Positions 1 through 11,358 of a DNA stretch of 64,000 nt are shown in pieces (the stretch's first letter is position 1; every line of letters starts with the position of its first letter). Position numbers and translations under genes: made by a program. Location of the stretch: NCBI GenBank assembly GCA_038380435.1, contig JAWZYU010000011.1:80700501-80764500 (forward strand), given 5' to 3'. The notes beneath the pieces were generated by a model, which saw only the letters and a program-made list of their open reading frames with translations, made no database searches and was not told the DNA's origin. Source of the stretch: Ryuthela nishihirai (taxonomy: Eukaryota; Arthropoda; Arachnida; Araneae; Heptathelidae).

Positions 1-228
1 AGGTGACTCCAATGCCAAAGTTGGTACTGACTCTGACCTTTGGGGAGGGGTGATAGGCCCTTTTGGTATTGATAGCTGCAATGGCAATGGGCAACATCTC
101 CTACAGGTAAGTAAACTCAATGGTTTCAGAATAGCTAACACTTATTACAAACACCGCGACAGAAAACACCGCGCGTAAGTACAGATGGGTTTCACCAGAT
201 GTGCTTCATAAGAATATGATTGATTATA

Positions 229-805
229 CAGGGTGATTCAAAACTCTTGCGCCAAACATTAAGTTGTGATAGAAAACACCTAAACAAGCACTTTTCATCA
301 CACAATGCATGGTCGGAACTGAAGCGGTGAAGCGCTAGAGGGCACTTTCCAGTGAACACTTATAAGTGCTGGTTTTCGCACTAGTCGTCATTTCTACCGT
401 GGATTACAGAACGGATGGATTGTTTCATGAATCAGGAAAAGGCAGACATACATTTCACGTATGGAGCTGTGGACAGGAATGCGAGGGAAGCCCAAAGACT
501 GTACCAGGAGTGCTTTCCGACCAGATGCGTGCCTGATCGTAAAACCTTTCAGCGATTGCACCAGTATCTGTGCGAAACGGGCTCCTTTGTCAGCGGCTTG
601 CAGAATACAGGGTGTGCAAGGATAAGGACGTACACAGTAGAAATTACTACGAGTGCGAAAACCAGCACTTATAAGTGTTCACTGGAAAGCACCCTCTAGA
701 GCTTCACCGCTTAAGTTCCGACCATGCATTGTATGACGAAAAGTGCTTGTTTACGTGTATTCCATCACACCTTAAAGTTTTGCCCAAGAGTTTTGAATCA
801 CCCTG
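229..805 (+). mobile_element. mariner-type internally deleted element (MITE-like)
   Basis: The ends are perfect inverted repeats: CAGGGTGATTCAAAACTCTTG at 229 and its complement finishing at 805. A TA precedes 229; the base pair after 805 reads AA, which fits a mutated TA target duplication when compared with the uninterrupted RTE copy 2. The 577-bp element keeps only the start of a transposase. A second near-symmetric block inside the ends (about 270-400 versus 640-770) extends the terminal inverted repeat. Confidence 0.75.
415..699 (+). pseudogene. DUF4817-like helix-turn-helix fragment of a mariner transposase
   Basis: The 94-aa frame contains a block around residues 12-58 with the pattern FTYGAVDRNAREAQRLYQEC, then FPTR, then TFQRLHQYLCETGSF. 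This is the DUF4817-like N-terminal DNA-binding module found in front of many arthropod mariner transposases. The catalytic region is absent, and the frame runs out into the right inverted repeat. It may still encode a terminus-binding peptide but cannot be a transposase. A shorter relative lies at 43752-43952. Confidence 0.6.
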
Positions 806-999
806 AATATTAATTAGCAGCAAATGGGCTAGTTCTGTTAGGAATACTAGGTAATATAGGGGATCTGAAATTGGATCTGATCATTACCAGTAGTTTAGTC
901 CCATTATAAAAATCCTCATTTGCACAGTGCTTTCCCCTTATGACGTCACTGGCCACGCCCATTCCCGGTCACGTGATATGACCACACTCACGCTAGTAA

Positions 1000-2080
1000 T
1001 ATTCATAATTTATAATTAATAAATCATAATTAATAATTAATTAAAAATTAATTAATAATTAATTAATTCCCCTTTAGTTAAAAAACCTCCTTATTAAAAA
1101 TTCCTTCCCCTTTATTAAGCACCCGTGGAGCCCTCTAGTGTATAGGATGAGTGCTATTTTTAGAAAAAGCCCAAGTTTTAGTCGTAATTTTTCCAATTTT
1201 TGACTCCTTCTCACTAAAAAAAAAACTTATCAAAATTCCTCCCTCTTTATTAGAAACCCGTGGCGCCCTCTAGTGTATAGGATGAGCACTATTTTTAGGA
1301 AAAGCCCTTTATTTAATCGAAAATTTCCCAATTTTTGACTCTCCCATCATTAAAAACCCCCTATCAAAAATTTCACCCCCATATCAAAATTCACGTTCCC
1401 CTTTATTAAAATTCCCTCACCTTTATTAAAAAAAACCCTTATCAAAATTTACCTCCCTCTTTATTAAAATTCCCTTCACTTTATTAAAAAAACCTTTATC
1501 AAAAGTTCCGCACCCTTTATTAAACTTCCGCAATTAAAACATCCCTGGTATCTACCCTCATCTGATATTTTCCAAGTCCACTAAACTTTTTTAGTGGCAA
1601 CAATCAGAATGGCTCATACAATTATCTAAATAATTACAAAACTAAACTTTGAGTGGCAACGATCAGAACGGTTGATGCAATCCTCAAAAATAATTACAAA
1701 ATCCTAATTTTGTAATCCCCCTCATTAAAAAAACCCTTATCAAAAGTTCCACCCCTTTATTAAAATCCCCTCCCCCTCATTAAAAAACCCCTTATCAAAA
1801 GTAGCGCCCTCTCTTGATTAAAACTTCACTTCACTGATCACAAACTTGCGTCCCTTGGTATCTAACATCATCTGAAATTTTCCAAGTCCACTAAATTTTT
1901 TTTGGTGGCAACCCGCTCTCAGAACGGCTGATGTAATCCTCGAAAATAATTACAAAGTCCCATATTTTGCGAATTCGACCTTCACTAGAATAAGGACTAT
2001 CCCACAGTAACTGTTTTAAAAGACTGTCCCGCAGAAAATGAAAAAATACTATTGGGTAAAAATAAAAAATTAATAAAAAA
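1000..2080 (+). repeat. Element A subterminal AT-rich array
   Basis: The motif CCCCTTTATTAA and its variants recur many times at irregular spacing, alternating with ATCAAAA tracts. A longer unit, beginning near ACCCGTGG and containing CCCTCTAGTGTATAGGATGAG, occurs twice (about 1121-1175 and 1256-1310). The mirror array is at about 14180-15240. Element B has the same kind of array in both terminal regions, so it belongs to this element family. No open frame of note is present. Confidence 0.7.
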
Positions 2081-3189
2081 AATTAATAAAAGGAAAACGA
2101 CGAAAAAATCTGATGAAAAAGTCCTGCGAAATTTGAAAAAAAAAAAGGGATGAATCTTAGATCACCCCCTGCACTGTCGATACCCCTTTGCTTGCATATC
2201 AGGTGCGATGTCATACAACATGAAAACCCACAGGCACTCTTGATCGTAGTTTTCAGACTCGAAAGTTTTCCAAGTCCAGAGACGGATGACACTGCTTCTG
2301 ACTAAAACCATATTGTCTACCTCATATCAATCTCCTTTCGTTTCAGGCCATTACAGGATATGGAAACAATGTTTTCCATCTTATTATCGAAACATCCCAT
2401 TTATGATAGGTCAGCTATTTGTTTACCCCTTTGGAAGAAGACAAACCATTTTGAAATAATGCGCCCTAAATCTCCTAGTGTTGCGCCTCTCTTATTTAGT
2501 CTCCATAGGGTTGAAGGATGTAGCCATCAGATATCTGTGTTTCTGCACTTTCCGCGTCAGGACTTGTTTTGTAAAGTGGTTTTACGTTAAATCTGCCATG
2601 TCTCAATTAATTACTCTCCATAAGTATATCCGTTATGCTACATGGTTTTATTCCTAATACTTATTGCTGCTGTATCCTCAGTACATGATGCAAACTCTTT
2701 CCTAGGAAGTAACGCTACGCAGTAAGATAACAATTTCTTTCTCCCAAAAAAAATCAGCTATTGGAGTAATCTTTTTTTTTTAACTCTACAAACGCTCTCA
2801 CAGTTTTTAAAAATCGTCTCTTCCACCGTTTACCGGCGAACGTGTGACGCTGATAAAATTCACGTTGCGATGTTAGTACACGCTTTACAAGGTCGGTTGT
2901 ACCCTGCAAATACCCTTCTAAAATTCCATACATGTTCCCACTTCTTAAATTGACTCTATTACAAGTACCAAAAGCTTCTGCTATTATTGTCGCTTATCTG
3001 AAAGAAATGACGTGCGTGCAGCAACAGGCAACCGGTGGTAAAGGTCACGGGTCAACTCACAGACTAACCTATGGAAAGCAGATAAGGCGGAAGCATGTCT
3101 AATTCCTTGTGAGAACTGCTCCATGATTTATCTTCCTCAACCCTAATGAGAAAGTTAAATAATTACTTGTTTCATGGTGAAATTCTCAA

Positions 3190-3496
3190 AATAAGGAATT
3201 CTTCGGCCGTCTCAAGAGATGCACTTAAAAATTGATAAGAATCTATGAAATTCAAAGTTCCAAGGGAGAATGCTGTGTATTTTTCCATATTTTTCGGAAT
3301 GCAATTAATTTTACCAAATGTCTTGCCGATGGCTGTCCTTTAGGTTAACTGGAATCTTATTTGGGAGCTTAAAATTGAGATTACACACATTATGAGCAGG
3401 TCCTCGGAGAAGCGCTAGGGGGAAGAAGACTATATCCATGTAATGAAACTCATTCGACATAAAAAAACCTAGGCCAATATCACGACTTGTACACAA
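3190..3496 (-). pseudogene. PolB exonuclease-II region fragment (left arm)
   Basis: The - strand frame 3496-3311 reads RGPAHNVCNLNFKLPNKIPV, the block in front of the ExoII site of protein-primed family B DNA polymerases of Polintons. Past the stop near 3311, another frame continues with a block like MEKYTAFSLGTLNFIDSYQF, the next conserved stretch of the same family. The fragment is frameshifted, lacks the polymerase palm and is non-functional. It is abutted head-to-head by a + strand ExoIII fragment, so an internal inversion happened here. Confidence 0.65.
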
Positions 3497-3700
3497 ACGT
3501 GCTCCTCTTTGCTGATGTGTTTGAGAAAAACTATGTGTCAGATACTATGAAATTGATCCCTATCATGTTTGCTCAACCATCTTCATGCCTGAAGATGACA
3601 AATATTAATCTAGAGTTGATAACCTGCAATGTAGCTTTTTGGGAGGCATACGGGGAGGAATTTCAGTGATATGCAAACAGACATTTAGAATGAAAAACTG
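3487..3700 (+). pseudogene. PolB exonuclease-III region fragment (left arm)
   Basis: The + strand frame reads TNVLLFADVFE and then, about 30 residues on, PSSCLKMTNINLELIT. This resembles the conserved DVLLLADVFE ... LxMTGVxLELLT block around ExoIII of Polinton polymerases. A stop follows at 3667, and the next codons resemble the NRY-containing continuation. No palm motif follows. It is inverted relative to the neighbouring ExoII fragment although the two should be colinear in an intact gene. Confidence 0.6.
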
Positions 3701-5582
3701 ACAGCAAGTTTGCTTCACTGTCATACAATCTAAGAGATAAACTCATAGCTTAATCTTCAGATGCATGTTTCTCAATATCTATTCTTTGCATTTCCTCATA
3801 CATCTCGCAAGATAATTAAAGTAACTTGCTCAAACACTGACTCATCTTCCCTATGTGTATATTTAATTTCATAGCACCATTTGCCGAAAAACGTAAAATC
3901 GCAAGCATCATCTGGGACAGATTATTATTTTTCCATATATCTGCTAATTCTTTGCGTTGAAAATCTCACAATAGCCTGAAATGGACAGTAGTTTACACAC
4001 CATGCAGCTATAAGTTATGATAGCCAACAGATTAAAAGATTTATCTCATAGACAGTAGGTTAGCATGCTCAGCTTATGATCTAAGAAACCTAGAGATCCA
4101 TGGTAAGACATGAGTGTTGTTTTTCTACTGAGTACCTATGTCGTATGAAGGAGGGATTCTATAACCGCTATGACAAATAGTTGCATAAAGCCATTTTTAA
4201 AGATACACTGATTTCGAACTCACTAAGATTATGCAATGAACAGAGATTTGCACTAAGGGTGTCTATATTTTCGCTCTCATGCTCTTTTCAGGGTTCTGTG
4301 TGTATTTCTACAGTTCCCTACTACGTTTCAATAAGCGCGTAAGTAAACTGCGTGTATAAGGGCGAAGGTGGTTATTTTTAGCTGCAAGCACACGTTTTTT
4401 CGACAATGACATGTATTAGTGTTTTTCACTACACGAAGAAATCTAACACACACATTTTCATGTCTAAGAATCAGTTTAGTTATATTTCCTGCATGAGAAT
4501 ATTTTTACACTAGTGGGGAATTCTTAGAACAAGTGGTACTATGCTCGTGTGAAAGTGGTTCCGGCATTTGATAATGTTACGGTTTTCACTTGTTTGGAAA
4601 TCTGAAAGAACACTACCTATAGAGCATTACTCCAGTAAATTCCATTAGTGTGTACTAAATGCTTCTTCATTCTGAGGGCTCCCAGAACCGATCTGTTAGA
4701 CAATCCTTTGCGTTTCAACCGATTTACGGGCCTAATGCATAAAGCGCCAAGTCTTTCAAAGGTTATTTCGCACTTCAAACACTCATCAAGACAAACAATA
4801 TTGCAGAAGTAAGATTGAAAAGGAGAAGCGAAAGAAAAGCACCCTACCCAGTTTTCTCACATTAAAAGAAAACGTAACGTAAGCATTCATCGCCTCTAAA
4901 CACCCAAACAGAGGGCGCTCTGTGCCAGCTTGAAAGGTAGCAAGGAGAATACATTTAACAATAGTTTAACCACAAGTATTCATTTTTTAAGTATTAGGTA
5001 TTTCTTACAACAAAGTTCATTTCTAGTGAAGATTGAACGTTCACTTTTTGTGCAAGCATGTGAATATTACATTTCAGTTGTATGTGAAATTCACTTTTCT
5101 GAACATGGGTGAAATCGATCCATTGGAGTGAACTACAGTGAAATCCTCACACAGGACAAGGCACTCTCGTTGGAAATAAGTGATAAACCTTCGAGATCAA
5201 TATCTGAAGGTTGGCTAGAAGTTTGGTGGGAGGAGACTGAGGTAGAAGGGTTGGACCGGTAGTGGGCAGCGATGCTATTTACGGTGAATTACCAGTACTA
5301 GCAGAGTTGTAAGAGCTCGTACAAAGTGAAGGCAAACCGGTTCATACATATATCATGTCTGCTTCTTGATATACTATTCTTTCGAGCACAAATGTTAAAA
5401 GATTTCGAAGGATACATGCAACAGTTAAAAAACAGTAAATAAGTGATTTTCTGCCTTTTGGGCATTTAACCAGCGCCATCTATTGGTAAAGGTCACTGTT
5501 TCGCTGAACCACTGTGAATCATTTGATCAGATCTTCAATAGAAATTGTCTTTTGAAAGTTTCTTACAATAGCATGAACATCA

Positions 5583-5700
5583 TGATCATCCTCCTCCTCC
5601 TCCTCAAGCAGTCAAGGGCTACAGAGGTCCAACCAGACCGTGCAATTTTGTTCTCCAAGCAAGTGTGTCCTGAGCTCCATCTAGCGTCAGATCTCGATCA
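5583..5700 (-). mobile_element. RTE 3'-end fragment inside element A
   Basis: The text from the short CTC repeat at 5587 through CAAGCAGTCAAGGGCTACAGA and on to about 5690 matches the 3' terminus of RTE copy 2 (24915-25015, beside its ATC repeat) in the same orientation. It is a very short, 5'-truncated RTE insertion, with CTC in place of ATC in the tail. It lies in the core of element A, so it postdates A. Confidence 0.7.
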
Positions 5701-5829
5701 ATTGAAGGCTGTTCCCATGGACGTTACAGGTTTAAGGTATAAGTATTACTCTTTGACGGGTGATAAGGCATTATTTTTTCTGTATCGAACTGCTAATCAT
5801 GACCTGGGTTAAGCGTTCCCTGACCAGTG

Positions 5830-6234
5830 GCGATCTTCCTGTGAAGCGACTTGCTCTTAGAGATGATCAGCATATGTTTCAACTAGCTCTGATTTGTTTG
5901 CGAATGTTTGTGAGTACAAGAACTATCCTAAAGTGCATATACGTCTGTTCAAAAGGTTTAGTGATGATTCATTAAAACTGTATCCTACAAAGGATGGTGT
6001 GATGTTGTGTGAAGAACAGTGGTATGAATGGTTTCTTATGCATCTACAATCGTCGAAGCATTTAAAGATATCAAATACGGCGAGTATGAACTGGACTCTA
6101 TGGTTTGCTTCATCGTGCTCAAGGCTAGACATGGGGTGCTCATTAAAAAAAACATCCCCGTCATGGAGGTGTAATTTCTTCATCGATTCGTCTCAGCGTC
6201 GAGCAGTGGGAGAGGCTAGCAGATTTATGTGAAG
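5830..6234 (+). pseudogene. tandem PC4-like ssDNA-binding protein remnant (element A)
   Basis: Two PC4-like blocks are readable in different frames. The first (about 5894-6035) has KVHIRLFKRF followed by GVMLCEEQWYEW. The second (about 6180-6220) has IRLSVEQWERLADL. The pattern, a basic beta-strand stretch followed by G/I-xLxxxQW, is that of the transcription coactivator PC4/p15 ssDNA-binding fold. Position and domain order match the intact gene at 28154-28948 in element B, directly upstream of the integrase. Frameshifts and stops make it non-coding now. Confidence 0.6.
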
Positions 6235-6413
6235 TCTGAAGTTTGAAAATGGTAAATTTGCGAATGTAGTGTGGAATGCAGAATTAGCTGCAAATCTTCC
6301 TCGAAGAAGCCTATCTAATGATCACCCCCATGAACAAGACAGCGGTGATTCAGTAAAGCTTATGGACTGTTTAAAGCAGACTGAAAACAATCGTCAGAAA
6401 AGAACTTTTTACG

Positions 6414-6734
6414 ATGCTACGTAAGAACTGTTTTGGGTGTGAAGTGGATCATCCTAGTCAACTTCGTCATTCGTGCCTTACCATAAACGATGAATCAATT
6501 GTTGATTATTTCACAGAAGCAGTAAGAAACGTTCATTTAACTGATATTGCTGAACGTTTTGTGGAACAATCAGGTATTGAATTAAATCGACCGGCTAATA
6601 TCTCATTTATGTCTGAATTGAACTTTCCAACGTTACTAAAAGAGCTGCACGATGAACTGGTATGTACATCTGAAATACGTACTAACCTCAATATTAATGT
6701 GGCCTTAATGTTATTCTATTGTAAAAACAAGTGA
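6414..6734 (+). CDS. hypothetical 106-aa protein in element A core, Cys/His motif
   Basis: I do not recognise this gene. It starts at an ATG and contains C-x2-C-x3-H-x6-H-x-C near its N-terminus (CFGCEVDHPSQLRHSC), then a mostly helical acidic segment. It lies between the PC4-like remnant and the integrase remnant of element A. It may be the C-terminal part of the PC4-like gene separated by a frameshift, or a separate small accessory gene. No clear counterpart was seen in element B. The open frame may be a chance survivor in a decayed element. Confidence 0.35.
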   Translation: MLRKNCFGCEVDHPSQLRHSCLTINDESIVDYFTEAVRNVHLTDIAERFVEQSGIELNRPANISFMSELNFPTLLKELHDELVCTSEIRTNLNINVALMLFYCKNK

Positions 6735-6829
6735 TAATTTGTTATGTTAATAAATGTGAATGTCTCTCTGATATTTTTGTCATTGTGATTTCCTTCTTCG
6801 TGTAGTAAACATGAATTTTAAGGTTAGCA

Positions 6830-7560
6830 TTGAAAGTGTTAATATTGTTTGCTGTAATGAACGTTCTCAAGTCTCTGTATCAAGACCTAGCACAGCCAGC
6901 AAGCTGTGTTGGGGTGGATGTTTTATATCGGGCTGTAAAAGAAAGGGATGGGAAACTGAAGAAAGAAAAAATAGGGGAATTTGATGCGGGGGTGGAGGAA
7001 GCTTACACCATTAACAAGCCCGTGAAACAGCGGTTTCTGAAGAATAGAGTGATCGTGGGGTGTAAAGATGAACAATTGCAGGCAGATCTGGTAGATTTGT
7101 CATCTCTTAGTAAACATAATGACGACTACAAATATTTACTGACATGTATAGACGTGCTTTCGAAATATGCATGTGCAGTTCCTTTAAAACAGAAATCGGG
7201 GCAGCTGATCACAAAAGCCTTTCAGAAAATATTTCAAGAAAGAAAGCCTCAGAAATTACAAACAGATAAGGGGATGAAATTCACTAACCGAGTGTTTCAA
7301 AAGTATCTTAAAGCACACTCATAATTTTTCACCACTCATAATGAAACCAAAGCTAGCATAGTTAAAAACAAAAATGTGGAAATATTTCACAGATAAAAAC
7401 ATGAATCGCTATGTGGATATGATAGACCAGTTATTGCACAGTTATAAACACACCTATCACCGCAGTATAAAAACGAAACCCGTTTCGGTGTCACGTGAAA
7501 ACGAGAGCTGGACATATAATGCCAATTTGTTGAGGTTTGTAAAGTGTTAACTTCTTTTGT
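6830..7560 (+). pseudogene. Polinton retrovirus-like integrase remnant (element A)
   Basis: The frame 6830-7324 contains YTINKPVKQRFLKNRVIVGC, then QADLVD with the first catalytic Asp, LTCIDVLSKYA, and LQTDKGMKFTNRVFQKYL with the second catalytic Asp. A stop interrupts it. A shifted frame continues with a K-A-x-I-V block and then YVDMIDQLLHSYKHTYHRS to about 7560. The layout matches the intact integrase at 29234-30298. The expected chromodomain is not found. This is a dead copy of the enzyme that joins the element ends to host DNA. Confidence 0.8.
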
Positions 7561-7599
7561 AACGAGCAACTGACAGATAACATGTATACACACGATTCA

Positions 7600-7740
7600 T
7601 AGAAACAAAATGAACACCTACACACATACACACACACATCCGATTCACAGAAACAAACACATTCGCAGAAACAAACATTAAAACATATACACACAAACAT
7701 ACGCACACGCACACGTAAACGCAACGCATGCAGAAACATA
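7600..7740. repeat. CA-rich low-complexity tract
   Basis: This stretch is dominated by imperfect ACAC and CACAAACA units (for example ACACACACACATCC). The long open frames on the - strand here (Cys/Val-rich translations) are artefacts of the repeat. It follows the integrase remnant inside the core of element A. Confidence 0.7.
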
Positions 7741-9895
7741 CAATTAACACATGTACAGAGACGAAACAAGTATGTGACAAAATAGATATGAAGAAAAATC
7801 GCATTCATGTATGCCTAGAGACATGCACTTAGAAAGACATCCGTTGAATGTGTATAATGCCATTCATCTCTTGATTTGAACTTGAATACTCTTATATCAG
7901 TAAGTATTTTTCAATATGTTTGAATATTTTTTTTTGAGCATGCCTGTCTTACGTTTTCTGTCAGATGCCTCGTAACAAGTAAATGGTTTGAAATACATGA
8001 ATATAATAAAAAATTAATGTTATGGACAATGATTTTTCTAGTACTGTTCATAGATTTCCCCGTTACTAGTAAAAACCTATTTGTGTCTAAGTTTTCAGGA
8101 TTCCTGTACCCGATAGATGGCGCTGGTTAAATGCCCGAAACGCAGAAAACGTATTTACTGTTTTTTAACTGTTGCATGTATCCTTCGAAATCTTTTAACA
8201 TTTGTGCTTGAAAGAATAGTATATGAAGAAGCAGACGTGATATATGTATGAACCGGTTTGCCTTCACCTTGTACGAGCTCTTACAACTCTGCTAGTACTG
8301 GTAATTCACCGATAAATAGCATCGCTGCCCACTACCGGTCCAACCCTTCTACCTCAGTCTCCTCCCACCAAACTTCTAGCCAACCTTCAGATATTGATCT
8401 CGAAGGTTTATCACTTATTTCCAACGAGAGTGCCTTGTCCTGTGTGAGGATTTCACTGTAGTTCACTCCAATGGATCGATTTCACCCATGTTCAGAAAAG
8501 TGAATTTCACATACAACTGAAATGTAATATTCACATGCTTGCACAAAAAGTGAACGTTCAATCTTCACTAGAAATGAACTTTGTTGTAAGAAATACCTAA
8601 TACTTAAAAAATGAATACTTGTGGTTAAACTATTGTTAAATGTATTCTCCTTGCTACCTTTCAAGCTATCACAGAGCGCCCTCTGTTTGGGTGTTTAGAG
8701 GCGATGAATGCTTACGTTATGTTTTCTTTTAATGTGAGAAAACTGGGTAGGGTGCTTTTCTTTCGCTTCTCCTTTTCAATCTTACTTCTGCAATATTGAT
8801 TATCTTGATGAGTGTTTGAAGTGCGAAATAATCTTTGAAAGACTTGGCGCTTTATGCATTAGGCCCGTAAATCGGTTGAAACGCAAAGGATTGTCTAACA
8901 GATCGGTTCTGGGAGCCCTCAGAATGAAGAAGCATTTAGTACGCACTAATGGAATTTACTGGAGTAATGCTCTATAGGTAGTGTTCTTTCAGATTTCCAA
9001 ACAAGTGAAAACCGTAACATTATCAAATGCCGGAACCACTTTCACACGAGCATAGTACCACTTGTTCTAAGAATTCCCCACTAGTGTAAAAATATTCTCA
9101 TGCAGGAAATATAACTAAACTGATTCTTAGACATGAAAATGTGTGTGTTAGATTTCTTCGTGTAGTGAAAAACACTAATACATGTCATTGTCGAAAAAAC
9201 GTGTGCTTGCAGCTAAAAATAACCACCTTCGCCCTTATACACGCAGTTTACTTACGCGCTTATTGAAACGTAGTAGGGAACTGTAGAAATACACACAGAA
9301 CCCTGAAAAGAGCATGAGAGCGAAAATATAGACACCCTTAGTGCAAATCTCTGTTCATTGCATAATCTTAGTGAGTTCGAAATCAGTGTATCTTTAAAAA
9401 TGGCTTTATGCAACTATTTGTCATAGCGGTTATAGAATCCCTCCTTCATACGACATAGGTACTCAGTAGAAAAACAACACTCATGTCTTACCATGGATCT
9501 CTAGGTTTCTTAGATCAGAAGCTGAGCATGCTAACCTACTGTCTATGAGATAAATCTTTTAATCTGTTGGCTATCATAACTTATAGCTGCATGGTGTGTA
9601 AACTACTGTCCATTTCAGGCTATTGTGAGATTTTCAACGCAAAGAATTAGCAGATATATGGAAAAATAATAATCTGTCCCAGATGATGCTTGCGATTTTA
9701 CGTTTTTCGGCAAATGGTGCTATGAAATTAAATATACACATAGGGAAGATGAGTCAGTGTTTGAGCAAGTTACTTTAATTATCTTGCGAGATGTATGAGG
9801 AAATGCAAAGAATAGATATTGAGAAACATGCATCTGAAGATTAAGCTATGAGTTTATCTCTTAGATTGTATGACAGTGAAGCAAACTTGCTGTCA

Positions 9896-10107
9896 GTTTT
9901 TCATTCTAAATGTCTGTTTGCATATCACTGAAATTCCTCCCCGTATGCCTCCCAAAAAGCTACATTGCAGGTTATCAACTCTAGATTAATATTTGTCATC
10001 TTCAGGCATGAAGATGGTTGAGCAAACATGATAGGGATCAATTTCATAGTATCTGACACATAGTTTTTCTCAAACACATCAGCAAAGAGGAGCACGTTTG
10101 TGTACAA
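9896..10107 (-). pseudogene. PolB exonuclease-III fragment (right arm mirror)
   Basis: This is the mirror copy of 3487-3700. Its 60-residue translation at 10107-9925 is the same as in the left arm, including the internal stop. The identity of a non-functional sequence in both arms points to recent duplication or gene conversion between arms, not to selection on the coding frame. Confidence 0.6.
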
Positions 10108-10410
10108 GTCGTGATATTGGCCTAGGTTTTTTTATGTCGAATGAGTTTCATTACATGGATATAGTCTTCTTCCCCCTAGCGCTTCTCCGAGGACCTGCTC
10201 ATAATGTGTGTAATCTCAATTTTAAGCTCCCAAATAAGATTCCAGTTAACCTAAAGGACAGCCATCGGCAAGACATTTGGTATAATTAATTGCATTCCGA
10301 ATAATATGGAAAAATACACAGCATTCTCCCTTGGAACTTTGAATTTCATAGATTCTTATCAATTTTTAAGTGCATCTCTTGAGATTGCCGAAGAATTCCT
10401 TATTTTGAGC
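10098..10410 (+). pseudogene. PolB exonuclease-II fragment (right arm mirror)
   Basis: This is the mirror copy of 3496-3190. The frame 10098-10289 carries the RGPAHNVCNLN block, and the following text encodes the MEKYTAFSLGTLNFIDSYQF-like block. It is non-functional, as in the left arm, and again adjoins the ExoIII fragment head-to-head. Confidence 0.6.
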
Positions 10411-11358
10411 ATTTCACCATGAAACAAGTAATTATTTAACTTTCTCATTAGGGTTGAGGAAGATAAACCATGGAGCAGTTCTAACAAGGAATTAGACATG
10501 CTTCCGCCTTATCTGCTTTCCATAGGTCAGTGTGTGTGAGTTGACCCGTGACCTTTACCGCCTGTTGCTGCACGCACATATCATTTCTTTCAGATAAGCG
10601 ACAATAATAGCAGAAGCTTTTGGTACTTGTAATAGAGTCGATTTAAGAAGTGGGAGCGAGTTTGGAATTTCAGAAGGGTATTGCAGGGATGTTTCACAAT
10701 CTTAGTTTGTAAAGGTATTTTTCTGCCACTTAGTACGCTCTATGTGAGAACATCGATTTTCGTGACATATGTGCAGAATTCTTTTACTCAGACCCGATCA
10801 GAACATATATGTCAGAGCATAGTTAGGCGGATTTTTATGTAGCTGAAGAAGCTTGTTCCACAGACATACTGATAAAATCGCTGAAGTTTTTGGAAAATTT
10901 TGACTATCAGTCCAGTTGCAATAAAATTTCGGTGGATTAACTCAGGTATGTTGAGAAGGTACGTTCGAGACTTATGTATTATTTTTTATAGTAGGTTAGT
11001 GTATTTGTTAAAACTAATGTCTCCTACTCCATTAACATGCATTCGTGTTGGAACTAAAGTTTTTTACGCACCGAAAGCGGAAACGTATGAATTCTACTTT
11101 TAGCATTCTTACTTTCTATAGCATTCTGCCGCGTACAAATACCCGATGAAAACAACCGACCTTGTAAACCATGTACTAACGTCGCAACGCGAATTTCATC
11201 AGCGTCAGCACGTTCGCCAGTAAACGGAGGAAGAGACGATTTTTAAAAACTGTGAGAGCGTTTGTAGATTTAAAAAAAATGATTACTCCCATAGCTGATT
11301 TTTCTTCGGAGGAAGAAATTGTTATCTTACTGCGTAGCGTTACTTCCTATGAAAGAGC

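Larger units (their letters stand above)
1..888 (+). mobile_element. RTE-type non-LTR retrotransposon copy 1, endonuclease part
   Basis: This stretch is colinear with the APE-type endonuclease region of the RTE copy on the - strand at 27485-26928: it encodes the same GDFNAKVGTDSDLW-type block and the GSDHY block close to 880. It is interrupted by a mariner derivative (229-805) and then by Polinton-like element A at 889; the same retroelement resumes at 15341. Frameshifts and missing blocks show it is dead. The window starts inside the element, so its 5' end is not seen. Confidence 0.8.
889..5486 (+). repeat. Element A left inverted arm
   Basis: This arm is the inverted counterpart of 8113-15340. 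Matched landmarks include 2083-2292 with 13966-14175, 3311-3496 with 10098-10289, and 4930-5112 with 8482-8664. The arms are nearly identical by eye: the 60-residue translations at 3487-3669 and 4930-5112 equal their mirror copies exactly. From outside to inside the arm contains AT-rich subterminal repeats (about 1000-2100), unassigned sequence, two PolB fragments (3190-3700) and non-coding sequence. It ends at CAGCGCCATCTAT near 5486. Confidence 0.85.

Noticed and set aside
1000..2080. CRISPR-like or satellite array in the terminal repeats
   Set aside because: Spacing is irregular, repeats are short and AT-rich, and they are part of the Polinton termini.
2083..2292. Frame present in both arms of element A (mirror at 13966-14175)
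   Set aside because: It lies in the subterminal AT-rich region; conservation follows from the arm duplication and the composition looks non-coding.
4930..5112. 60-codon frame identical in both arms of element A (mirror at 8482-8664)
   Set aside because: Identity is explained by the inverted duplication; there is no ATG at the start and no recognisable domain.
7387..7808. Three long - strand frames with Cys/Val-rich products
   Set aside because: They come from the CA-rich repeat and the antisense of the integrase remnant.
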